Shown here one piece after another: positions 1 to 5,265 of a stretch of DNA of 5,449 nucleotides; the stretch's first letter is position 1; each line of letters starts with the position of its first letter. The notes under the pieces were generated by a model, which ran no database searches, was not told the origin of the DNA, and worked only from the letters and a program-made list of their open reading frames with translations. A program made the position numbers and the translations under genes. Source of the DNA: Candidatus Bathyarchaeota archaeon UBA185 (lineage in GTDB: Archaea; Thermoproteota; Bathyarchaeia; 40CM-2-53-6); contig DAFH01000130.1 of the NCBI GenBank assembly GCA_002495485.1, positions 3,025 through 8,473 on the forward strand, written 5' to 3'.

Positions 1-59
1 GGGACTACAGACTCATCAATTTCAAAGATCGAAACTGGCTGATGTATAAGGTGGCCTAG
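1..59 (+). CDS. C-terminal end of a plus-strand protein, cut by window edge (possibly LigD 3'-phosphoesterase-like)
   Basis: Reading from base 3 gives 18 codons, DYRLINFKDRNWLMYKVA, followed by TAG at 57-59. The mix of residues is protein-like. The stop lies exactly where the convergent transporter gene ends: the shared bases CTAG give a stop on both strands, a common arrangement for real convergent genes. The pattern of an aromatic residue, L, a basic/polar stretch and N-W-L-x-x-K resembles the C-terminal strand of LigD-type 3'-phosphoesterase domains, which usually end near a G-x-Y-x-L...NWLLIK segment. The two bases before GAC are GG, which allows a preceding Gly. That family guess rests on 18 residues and is weak. 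That the segment is coding is more secure than its function. Confidence 0.5.
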   Translation, partial: DYRLINFKDRNWLMYKVA

Positions 60-1240
60 CTAGTTACCGTTTGACTATCGGTCTGCGTCGACGCCGCAAT
101 TGTCCCGATTGGTTTCTTCTGTAGAAAGAGTTGTGAAGACGCCAATGTGACGAGGGCTACAGCCAGAGAGAAGAGAATTACCGTTTGCAGCTGAGCTGAG
201 TCTGCAATCAGACCCCCAGCCAAGGGTCCCAACCCGCCTCCCAAGCTTAGCGAGGACTCTAACAATCCAAGCCCTTTCCCGCGATCGGCGGTGGATGTAT
301 AATCGGACATTAGTGCTGCAGATGCTGACTGCGCGAGTGGGTAGATGGGCAGAACCCATAGAACAGTCACCACTACGATATTAGTGACGAAGTAGAGGAT
401 TGTGTAGTATATTGCGTAGCCTGCGGCTCCGAGCAGAAATACGGGCTTTCTCCCCATCCGATCGTTAAGCGGCCCCACATAATTGTAGGCAAGAGCACCG
501 AGCAGTGTCGTGGCCGTCGCTGCGACGCCAGCGAGGAGCCGGGACCCGTTCAGAATATTGACCAGATAGACTGTGAAGAAATTGTTGAACGCTGACGCGG
601 ATATCAAGACCCCGACCGAAAGAAGACAGAGCACGGCGATCCTCCGCTGTCTCAACAGGCCCCAGTACCCACGTGGACGCTCGTGGGATCTAGCGAAGGC
701 CAGTGCGCCGGTGGGAGCGAAGAACACTATGAAGCAGCCCAAGAGCCCGTAGGTTGCGCCTAGAACGAAAAGAAAATCCACCGGCAAGTATTGATACAGA
801 ATCGCTCCGATGAGGGTCACTGAAGCGTAGCCGAGAGACGCCGATACCCAGAATTTTCCTATCGCCTGTCCATAGTGTGAGCTGGAAACGGTGGCCATCG
901 CCGCGTAAACGGGGATGAAGCTGGACGAGAATAGACCGATGATCGAGACAACGACGACGAATCCTTCGGGGTTGTTCAATACTGGAAAAAGTGAGAATCC
1001 TATTGTCTGCGCGAGAAAAGACAGAAGCAGAATTCTGTTGCCCTTCCCCGTCTTGTCGAGTATTCCGCCCCATACCGGGGAGAGAATTACCGTCTCTATC
1101 GCGGGAACCAGAGAAACGAGAGAGATCAGAAGGTAAGAGGCGCCCAGGTTTCTGAGGTGAATAGGCAGAAACGCCCAGATTATTCCCGTGGGACCAAACG
1201 CGAGAGCAGTTGATAGCTCAACCGTGAGTCGCTGGTTCAT
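56..1240 (-). CDS. Major facilitator superfamily (MFS) transporter, 12 membrane segments
   Basis: 394 residues, the usual MFS length, with two halves of about six hydrophobic segments joined by a basic cytoplasmic loop (about residues 180-200, SHERPRGYWGLLRQRR). The loop 2-3 signature (motif A, G-x-x-x-D-K-x-G-K) is at about 58-66 (GGILDKTGKG). Its half-repeat is in loop 8-9 at about 256-265 (GPLNDRMGRK). A late glycine-rich helix (GGGLGPLAGGLIAD, about 334-347) is typical of helix 11 in drug/metabolite efflux-type members. The protein should be an integral membrane secondary carrier, probably proton-coupled; the substrate cannot be read from sequence. The ATG start at 1240 sits just before the first hydrophobic segment. 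There is no clear ribosome site, and the gap to the upstream small gene is 63 bases, so it may be cotranscribed with it or have its own weak promoter. The C-terminal tail is hydrophilic and Ser/Thr-rich. Confidence 0.9.
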   Translation of the reverse strand: MNQRLTVELSTALAFGPTGIIWAFLPIHLRNLGASYLLISLVSLVPAIETVILSPVWGGILDKTGKGNRILLLSFLAQTIGFSLFPVLNNPEGFVVVVSIIGLFSSSFIPVYAAMATVSSSHYGQAIGKFWVSASLGYASVTLIGAILYQYLPVDFLFVLGATYGLLGCFIVFFAPTGALAFARSHERPRGYWGLLRQRRIAVLCLLSVGVLISASAFNNFFTVYLVNILNGSRLLAGVAATATTLLGALAYNYVGPLNDRMGRKPVFLLGAAGYAIYYTILYFVTNIVVVTVLWVLPIYPLAQSASAALMSDYTSTADRGKGLGLLESSLSLGGGLGPLAGGLIADSAQLQTVILFSLAVALVTLASSQLFLQKKPIGTIAASTQTDSQTVTS

Positions 1241-1303
1241 CTAAGAATGTGCCTGGATGCAAGAGACTAGTTAGCGGTTACCGATGGAGAGCGTTGATCT
1301 TCG

Positions 1304-1495
1304 CTACTGCTTGCCGGGTCCAAGACCCATCTTCTTTCGAATCTCTTCGGCTAGTCGCCGTTTCTCATCATCGCTCTTCGCCATGACCCACTCGAGCTTG
1401 AGCCTGAACACCTCTTCCTCCAGACTCGGCTTCTGTTTCTGGACTGCGCTTGCCGTGCCTGGAGCCAACATCGATCGAACGCCTAGGTCTGACAT
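1304..1495 (-). CDS. Small charged helical protein of unknown function (63 aa)
   Basis: I do not recognise a family. After a flexible N-terminus (residues 1-23, Ala/Gly/Pro-rich), residues 24-55 are a strongly charged amphipathic helix candidate with hydrophobic residues at helical spacing (SLEEEVFRLKLEWVMAKSDD, then EKRRLAEEIRKKMG). The tail GLGPGKQ is flexible. There is no membrane segment, cysteine pair or signal peptide. It lies in the same direction between the prenyltransferase (36-base gap) and the transporter (63-base gap), which suggests one transcription unit. The Glu/Lys/Arg-rich helical composition is protein-like, whereas the overlapping opposite-strand frame is Ser/Arg-rich nonsense. 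The ATG at 1495 has no clear ribosome site. A second in-frame ATG (residue 9, at 1471) is possible and would leave the helix intact. Confidence 0.68.
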   Translation of the reverse strand: MSDLGVRSMLAPGTASAVQKQKPSLEEEVFRLKLEWVMAKSDDEKRRLAEEIRKKMGLGPGKQ

Positions 1496-1531
1496 CCCGG
1501 ATTTAACAAGATCTGAACTTGGCTCAAAGGT

Positions 1532-2500
1532 CTACAGGCCCAAAACCGCCCCGAGGGCGAACCCGAGGATCGCGAGTACACCGAAAGCCAGGTGGAGAAA
1601 GATCGTGTTAGCGTTGGCTGGAATGATCGCGTGGGGATCCTTGTAGTTTGCCCGAAGAACCTTGACGGCTTTCAACGCGAATGGGAGGCTCAGAAGGGCG
1701 ATCAGTGAGGCTAGGCTCGTTATTGGGGCGAATGAGAAGACCGCCAGTAAAGCGTAGATGATGAGCAGCAAGTAGGCCGCTACGACCATTCCGACGTAGA
1801 CAGCGATAGAGCGCGAATAGCCCAACCTCAACACGAGAGTCCTCTTTCCGACCGCATTGTCAGCGTCCATATCAGGGAACTCGTTGATCCATAGAATGGC
1901 TGCCACTAAGAGTCCTACCGGGATTGATGCGAGCAGTGGTTCCCACGCGAAGCTGTGCGTCTGAACGTAGTACGCTCCGAGCGTCATTACGGGGCCGAAG
2001 TTTATTCCAACTATCAGTTCTCCGATTCCTCGATAGGCGAATCTGAAAGGTGGTCCGACGTAGAAGTAGGATGAGATGACCCCTATGATGCCAAGGACGA
2101 ACAGGTAGGGAAGCGAGAAAGCGAAGATGAGGTAGAGTCCAATGACGCAACCGAACAACAGACACAAAGTCGAGACGAGAAGATGCGTTGAGGTCTTGAC
2201 AAGCCCTGCAGTGAGAACCCTTCCACCTCCAGCGAACGGGTTCTGATGTTTGACCTGAAGATCGTTTCCACTCTTGAAGTCGAAATAGTCGTTTAGCATG
2301 TTGGTGGCGATATGGAACAGATTCGCTCCCAGCAGAGTCAGCAGAAAAGTGCCGATAGTGAACACGTGGGCCACCTGGAGCGCGAGGACCCCGCCGAGGA
2401 TGACAGGCACGAATGTAGCCTGGAGGAACGGAACCCGCATTGTCTTGAGCCAGAGCAGAAGGAAAGGCGGCTTGCCGGTCGCAGTAGGAGTTGTCGTCAA
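1532..2500 (-). CDS. UbiA-family prenyltransferase, MenA-like (aromatic/quinone precursor prenylation)
   Basis: Integral membrane prenyltransferase that transfers a polyprenyl chain from its diphosphate to an acceptor. The first Asp-rich motif is at about residues 70-80 (NDYFDFKSGND) and the second at about 206-214 (NEFPDMDAD), followed by GKRTLVLRLG (218-227). These bind Mg-diphosphate in the UbiA family. The SYFYVGPPFRFAYRGIGE segment (144-161) and NPFAGGGRVLTAG (87-99) resemble MenA (dihydroxynaphthoate prenyltransferase) more than archaeal DGGGP synthase, whose first motif is usually NDxFDxxxDxxN. About nine hydrophobic segments fit the family. I chose TTG at 2500, giving 322 aa (MTTTPTATGKPPF...). 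It lies about 25 bases downstream of the expected transcript start from the TATA element near 2551, with AGAGG at 2517-2513 (12-base spacing). The ATG at 2728 would add 76 low-complexity residues antisense to the reductase. The acceptor (naphthoate, another quinone head group, or other) is inferred only. Confidence 0.85.
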   Translation of the reverse strand: MTTTPTATGKPPFLLLWLKTMRVPFLQATFVPVILGGVLALQVAHVFTIGTFLLTLLGANLFHIATNMLNDYFDFKSGNDLQVKHQNPFAGGGRVLTAGLVKTSTHLLVSTLCLLFGCVIGLYLIFAFSLPYLFVLGIIGVISSYFYVGPPFRFAYRGIGELIVGINFGPVMTLGAYYVQTHSFAWEPLLASIPVGLLVAAILWINEFPDMDADNAVGKRTLVLRLGYSRSIAVYVGMVVAAYLLLIIYALLAVFSFAPITSLASLIALLSLPFALKAVKVLRANYKDPHAIIPANANTIFLHLAFGVLAILGFALGAVLGL

Positions 2501-2546
2501 CTGCTTACTGGTCCTCTGGATTTCAGCGTGGGTTTCAGCCGTAGAT

Positions 2547-2560
2547 GATATAAACTCTTG
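2547..2560 (-). promoter_or_regulatory. Archaeal TATA element of the prenyltransferase gene, possibly bidirectional
   Basis: The minus strand reads CAAGAGTTTATATC, close to the archaeal TATA box with a purine-rich BRE before it. A start about 25 bases downstream (near 2525) would leave a short leader before the TTG at 2500. The plus strand reads GATATAAAC, a weaker TATA that could fire toward the reductase with a leader of about 65 bases. An alternative plus-strand element is CCTAAAG at about 2591-2597, which would give a leader of about 20-25 bases. Spacing and composition support the minus-strand reading best. Confidence 0.55.
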
Positions 2561-2630
2561 ATCACTAATAGTTTGAACTGAGGGACGAAAGCCTAAAGTC
2601 GGCACCGTCCCGGCACTCTGAACCCCTGTT

Positions 2631-2634
2631 GGAG
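2631..2634 (+). promoter_or_regulatory. Ribosome binding site of the geranylgeranyl reductase gene
   Basis: GGAG sits 8 bases before the TTG at 2643. An in-frame TGA at 2619-2621 leaves no other usual start codon before it. The next in-frame ATG (residue 17) falls inside the FAD-binding glycine loop, so this site fixes the TTG start. Confidence 0.65.
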
Positions 2635-2642
2635 ATCGGCGT

Positions 2643-4046
2643 TTGGAAGAACGTGACGTAGTTGTGGTCGGATCGGGCATCGCAGGCTGCATGACAGCCG
2701 GGACCATCGCTCTCAAGTCGAAGGGCAAGGTCGACGTTCTACTCCTCGATAGAAACCCTCAGACGGAAGTCGGGAAGAAGACGACCTTAGGCTGGGTGTG
2801 TGGCGATGCAGTCGGTGAGCATCACATCAAGTTCCTTCACGATCACATCGGCGCAAGCTACGGCAAGCCCGAACTTGAGAACCGGGTCACTGCTGTCTAC
2901 GTCTACTCGCCGGACAGGAAGGTCAGAGTACCATTCGAAGGTCCAGGATATGTCTTGGACCGGCCGAAGTTCGCTAGGCGACTTCTAGAAGACGCTCTGA
3001 AAGCAGGCGTCGAGTTTCGGGGAAGCGTACAAGCCCTAGAGCTTGTCGAGGATTCCGGAAGGATTGTTGGTCTCAAAGGACAGACTGTCGGCGAGAATGT
3101 CAACAAACCCTTCGAGATCAGATCCAGACTCATCATCGACACGTCAGGCATGTCGACGAAGCTGCGAAGGAACCTTCCCATCCCGAGCCACATCGAGAAA
3201 GAAATCGACAAGGACGATATCGAGCCAACCGCGCGGCTGAACGCGAAACTTCGGGACGGGGTTGAGGTCGAACCTTTCCACTGCGACATCTACCTTGATC
3301 AGGAGAAGGCACCGGGCGGCTATCTCTGGCTATTCCCGAAGAGCGAGGACAAGGTCAACATCGGACTTGGGATACAGCAGAAGCGCAGCTCGAAACCTCT
3401 TAGCGCTCTCCTCAAGGACTGGCTGGCCACCGACGACCGGTTCAAGGAGATACAACCCCTTAGCGACGACAGCAACCTAACGGGTAGCTGGCAGGTGTCT
3501 GTGCGACACCAGAACGATTGTCTTGTTGCGAACGGCTACATGATTTGCGGCGATACCGCTTGGTTCCCCAACCCGATAAGCGCTGGCGGGATAGGTCCGG
3601 GACTCATAGGTGGCGTGATGGCTGGGGAGACGGCTGTTCGGGCGGTTGAGGCTAACGATTTTTCGGAGAAGAGCCTCTGGCAGTACAACCTGGACTTCGT
3701 CAACCATTACGGGAACAAGACTGCCGGGCTTGAAGCGTTCCGAATGTACCTACAGACTCTCAACAACCAAGAGATCAACTATGGTATGCGCCACTTCCTC
3801 TCGTCCAAAGAGGCCACGGAGATTTCTCTGGGGGAAATGCCGCATCTGTCGCCGTTTGAGAAGATTGTCAAACTGTTCAGAGGATTTGGATCGTACAAGG
3901 CATTCCGTGGACTCGTCTACACGATGAGGCAGATGGAGATGCTGAACGAATTGTACGAGAACTATCCAAAGGACCCGGCGCAGTTCGACGCCTGGAAACA
4001 CCGGGTCGACTCGATCCTATCAGAAACGAGAACGAGATTCAGCTAG
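2643..4046 (+). CDS. Geranylgeranyl reductase family FAD-dependent oxidoreductase
   Basis: 467-residue flavoprotein of the family that saturates isoprenoid double bonds in archaeal lipids, quinone side chains or chlorophyll precursors. The N-terminal Rossmann fold has DVVVVGSGIAG (residues 5-15, GxGxxG) and an acidic residue ending strand 2 (D36). A conserved Cys lies in WVCGDAVGEHH (C53); the corresponding Cys in archaeal members is linked to catalysis. The substrate-domain signature GGYLWLFP...VNIGLG (225-243) matches the family's YxWxFP motif. The second FAD motif is ICGDTAWFPNPISAGGIGPG (301-320). A helical C-terminal region of about 100 residues completes the usual length. The TTG start is forced by an upstream stop and supported by GGAG 8 bases before it. 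It is divergent from the prenyltransferase and 49 bases upstream of the winged-helix gene. The likely substrate is either geranylgeranyl lipid or a prenylated quinone made with the neighbouring enzyme. The family call is firm; the substrate is open. Confidence 0.92.
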   Translation: MEERDVVVVGSGIAGCMTAGTIALKSKGKVDVLLLDRNPQTEVGKKTTLGWVCGDAVGEHHIKFLHDHIGASYGKPELENRVTAVYVYSPDRKVRVPFEGPGYVLDRPKFARRLLEDALKAGVEFRGSVQALELVEDSGRIVGLKGQTVGENVNKPFEIRSRLIIDTSGMSTKLRRNLPIPSHIEKEIDKDDIEPTARLNAKLRDGVEVEPFHCDIYLDQEKAPGGYLWLFPKSEDKVNIGLGIQQKRSSKPLSALLKDWLATDDRFKEIQPLSDDSNLTGSWQVSVRHQNDCLVANGYMICGDTAWFPNPISAGGIGPGLIGGVMAGETAVRAVEANDFSEKSLWQYNLDFVNHYGNKTAGLEAFRMYLQTLNNQEINYGMRHFLSSKEATEISLGEMPHLSPFEKIVKLFRGFGSYKAFRGLVYTMRQMEMLNELYENYPKDPAQFDAWKHRVDSILSETRTRFS

Positions 4047-4054
4047 TCACATAG

Positions 4055-4064
4055 TCAATAAATA
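4055..4064 (+). promoter_or_regulatory. Candidate TATA element for the winged-helix gene
   Basis: CAATAAATAG lies in the short gap after the reductase stop. A transcript start about 26 bases downstream falls near 4086, about 10 bases before the TTG at 4096, which would give a nearly leaderless mRNA. This agrees with the lack of a ribosome site before that TTG. Read-through from the reductase gene is equally possible. Confidence 0.35.
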
Positions 4065-4095
4065 GCCCAACGCCGTCGTCCGCAACAAGACGCAG

Positions 4096-4650
4096 TTGTC
4101 TTCTCCAGACATCATATCTTTCGAGACTAGGCCGGTCGATGATCAGGACCTGGTCATGGAAATGTTGTCTGCCGAGTCGGACGCCACCTACACTTTTCAG
4201 GGTCTCAAGAGAAGGCTCGGGCTTCACCAAGAGAAGCTGACGAGAATTCTCCGTCGACTGGAGGATGACAATCTCGTCGCTAAGACAAAGGAGGGCTATC
4301 GGACCCTGAAACAGCCGCGGAAAGGGGACCACCACCTCGTCGAAGGAGAGCCGGTAATTCGAGGCCAGCTTCCACCAGGCATAGACTCGCGCGTCGCGCT
4401 TGAGAGGATCAAGGGACGCTGGTTCAAGAACTTCCGCTGGATAGGATACTCGAACGCGTCGGACGGACTATCGCTCTACTGGATAACAGAGGACAACAAG
4501 TTCGAAGTCCGGGTGCAGCTCTCGCCCATCGAGATACTAGTCTGGTCGCAGGCGACGAATACGACCGAATCCGGCTCGCCGGTGGGATCGGCTTACGAGC
4601 TGTTCGACCGGATAAGCCGAATGCTGCCCGAACTCGGCGAGAACAGCTAG
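4096..4650 (+). CDS. Winged helix-turn-helix protein, probable transcriptional regulator (184 aa)
   Basis: Residues about 17-70 read as a winged helix: helix 1 (DDQDLVMEMLSAE), helix 2 (YTFQGLKRRLG), a recognition helix (HQEKLTRILRRLEDDNLV) and a basic wing (AKTKEGYRTLK). This is the MarR/ArsR-like layout seen in many archaeal regulators. Residues about 97-180 form a second region (RVALERIKGRWFKNFRWIGY..., LYWITEDNKFEVRVQLSPIE) that looks like an alpha/beta or beta-rich sensing or dimerisation domain I cannot name. There is no membrane segment or Cys cluster, so it is probably cytosolic. An in-frame TAG at 4063 and the absence of ATG or GTG leave TTG 4096 as the only start upstream of the first ATG (4156, residue 21). 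Starting at 4156 would clip helix 1, so TTG is preferred though not proven. It is 49 bases downstream of the reductase and may be cotranscribed with it. The inverted repeats just after it could be its own operators (inference). Confidence 0.82.
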   Translation: MSSPDIISFETRPVDDQDLVMEMLSAESDATYTFQGLKRRLGLHQEKLTRILRRLEDDNLVAKTKEGYRTLKQPRKGDHHLVEGEPVIRGQLPPGIDSRVALERIKGRWFKNFRWIGYSNASDGLSLYWITEDNKFEVRVQLSPIEILVWSQATNTTESGSPVGSAYELFDRISRMLPELGENS

Positions 4651-4665
4651 ACCACGGAACCTTCC

Positions 4666-4689
4666 GACTGGGTAGAGACTTCCCCAGTC
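4666..4689. repeat. Perfect 7-bp inverted repeat 3' of the winged-helix gene
   Basis: Arms GACTGGG (4666-4672) and CCCAGTC (4683-4689) enclose a 10-base loop, starting 15 bases after the stop codon. As RNA it would form a GC-rich hairpin in the 3' untranslated region. No T-tract follows, so a classic archaeal or intrinsic terminator is not supported. It could stabilise the transcript's 3' end or bind a dimeric protein. Confidence 0.55.
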
Positions 4690-4692
4690 AAT

Positions 4693-4705
4693 ATGGGTCA
4701 CCCAT
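4693..4705. repeat. 13-bp perfect palindrome ATGGGTCACCCAT
   Basis: Six-base arms are symmetric about a central C at 4699, three bases after the preceding inverted repeat. The tight symmetry suits an operator for a dimeric winged-helix protein better than an RNA hairpin, since a one-base loop cannot fold cleanly. It sits about 30 bases before the possible small gene at 4734. The operator role is inferred. Confidence 0.5.
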
Positions 4706-4733
4706 CGACTCCTACTACGTGAGGAAAGAGAGA

Positions 4734-4886
4734 ATGGAGGAATTCAGTATCCCTGCAGGTTTCCCAATGCAGGTTACAAGACAGGACTGGCGGCCAATGG
4801 AACGCCACCCCAGACCACTCCGAAGGAGAAACCCTGAGGAGATGGGCCTCTCCACCGAGTCGTCCGCTCCAAAGTTCAACGCCTAA
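4734..4886 (+). CDS. Possible small protein of unknown function (50 aa)
   Basis: An ATG at 4734 opens 50 codons ending in TAA at 4884-4886, beginning MEEFSIPAGFPMQVTRQDW and ending STESSAPKFNA. GAGG at 4721-4724 lies 9 bases upstream, a reasonable ribosome site. A GTG at 4719 could add five residues (V-R-K-E-R). The frame stays open further upstream to 4647 without a usual start. The middle is very basic and Pro-rich (ERHPRPLRRR). I recognise no domain, membrane segment or metal site. It fills most of the gap between the regulator and the DCC gene. It may be a real small gene or a chance reading of an intergenic region. Confidence 0.35.
   Translation: MEEFSIPAGFPMQVTRQDWRPMERHPRPLRRRNPEEMGLSTESSAPKFNA
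4754..4775. repeat. Short direct repeat TGCAGGTT x2
   Basis: TGCAGGTT occurs at 4754-4761 and again at 4768-4775, 14 bases apart, inside the possible small gene. The first copy is part of the palindrome CCTGCAGG (4752-4759). It may be coincidental. Confidence 0.3.
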
Positions 4887-4904
4887 GCGGAATCATACAC
4901 CACC

Positions 4905-4954
4905 TTCGACAGCTTCCCGTCTAGGTACTACGTTTCGTTCGACTGCTGTTCGAA
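4905..4954. repeat. Imperfect long-range inverted repeat (TTCGACAGC / GCTGTTCGAA)
   Basis: TTCGACAGC (4905-4913) can pair with GCTGTTCGAA (4945-4954) with one bulged base, enclosing about 31 bases. It lies in the noncoding stretch before the DCC gene. No known RNA family is recognised, and the T-loop-like GTTCGAA is not part of a tRNA that I can fold. Confidence 0.25.
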
Positions 4955-4969
4955 AGCCTTACACTCGGC

Positions 4970-4991
4970 CCCAACCTATACCTTGGTTGGG
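4970..4991. promoter_or_regulatory. Inverted repeat flanking a TATA-like element before the DCC gene (candidate operator/promoter)
   Basis: Arms CCCAACC (4970-4976) and GGTTGGG (4985-4991) are perfect complements around the eight bases TATACCTT. The sequence CCTATACC is a plausible TATA element. Initiation about 20-27 bases downstream would fall at about 4999-5005, matching a leaderless transcript starting at the GTG at 4999. A protein bound to the repeat would cover the TATA element and could repress the gene. As RNA the same arms would make a hairpin, but they would mostly lie upstream of the predicted transcript start. Confidence 0.4.
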
Positions 4992-4998
4992 ACAACGA

Positions 4999-5265
4999 GT
5001 GGCATCGTCCAGGCCTGTTCTTCTCTACGACAACGACTGCGGAATCTGTTCTAGGTTTGCAAGGATTGCCGAGAAGACCTCGAAAGGCTGGGTCGAGACG
5101 GTTGGGCATTTTACCAGTCGCGGAACAAAGATCAAGTCCGAATTCTTCCGCCCAGTGGATCATCCCGAAGAAATGTTCTGGCTCCTCCTCGGGGAGACCG
5201 GTTACGGGGGAAGGAGCGGTCTCCTGCCGTTAATCCGGGAAATAGTCAGAGGTCGAATCTCTTGA
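4999..5265 (+). CDS. DCC/DUF393 family thiol-disulfide oxidoreductase-like protein (88 aa in this frame, probably incomplete)
   Basis: The N-terminus VLLYDNDCGICSRFARIAEK carries the family signature D-x-D-C-G-x-C. With the GTG start, D11, D13, C14 and C17 form the hallmark site next to the first strand. MFWLLLGETGYGGRSGLLPL (about residues 60-79) fits the second conserved block, where a side chain near a Gly-Arg/Ser-Gly turn precedes the helix leading to the C-terminus. The family is thioredoxin-like in sequence, and its substrates are mostly unknown. I prefer GTG 4999 over TTG 4987 because the residues before it overlap an inverted repeat and the TATA element is suitably placed for a leaderless GTG. 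The frame stops at 88 residues, short for a family usually of about 110-140. The missing C-terminal part seems to lie in the next frame (5262-5366). Confidence 0.75.
   Translation: MASSRPVLLYDNDCGICSRFARIAEKTSKGWVETVGHFTSRGTKIKSEFFRPVDHPEEMFWLLLGETGYGGRSGLLPLIREIVRGRIS

Noticed and set aside
1284..1646. 120-codon plus-strand open frame
   Set aside because: It is antisense to the small protein and the end of the prenyltransferase, its translation is Ser/Arg/Pro-rich, and it shows no domain.
1532..2500. Assignment as DGGGP synthase of archaeal lipid biosynthesis
   Set aside because: The first Asp motif has the MenA-like spacing KSGND and is followed by NPFAGGGRVLTAG. DGGGP synthases usually show NDxFDxxxDxxN followed by RPIPSG. 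Kept only as a remote alternative.
2501..2728. N-terminal extension of the prenyltransferase to an ATG at 2728
   Set aside because: It would overlap the start of the reductase by 86 bases, cross the TATA element, and add a low-complexity Ser/Thr/Pro/Arg stretch unlike any UbiA N-terminus.
4666..4705. Intrinsic terminator after the winged-helix gene
   Set aside because: The stems are real but no T-tract follows, which both bacterial intrinsic and archaeal T-rich termination would need.
4940..4960. GTTCGAA as a possible tRNA T-loop
   Set aside because: No pairing T-arm, anticodon arm or acceptor stem could be found around it on either strand.
4921..5163. 80-codon minus-strand frame opposite the DCC gene
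   Set aside because: It is a shadow of the DCC coding strand; the sense frame has the DxDCGxC signature.
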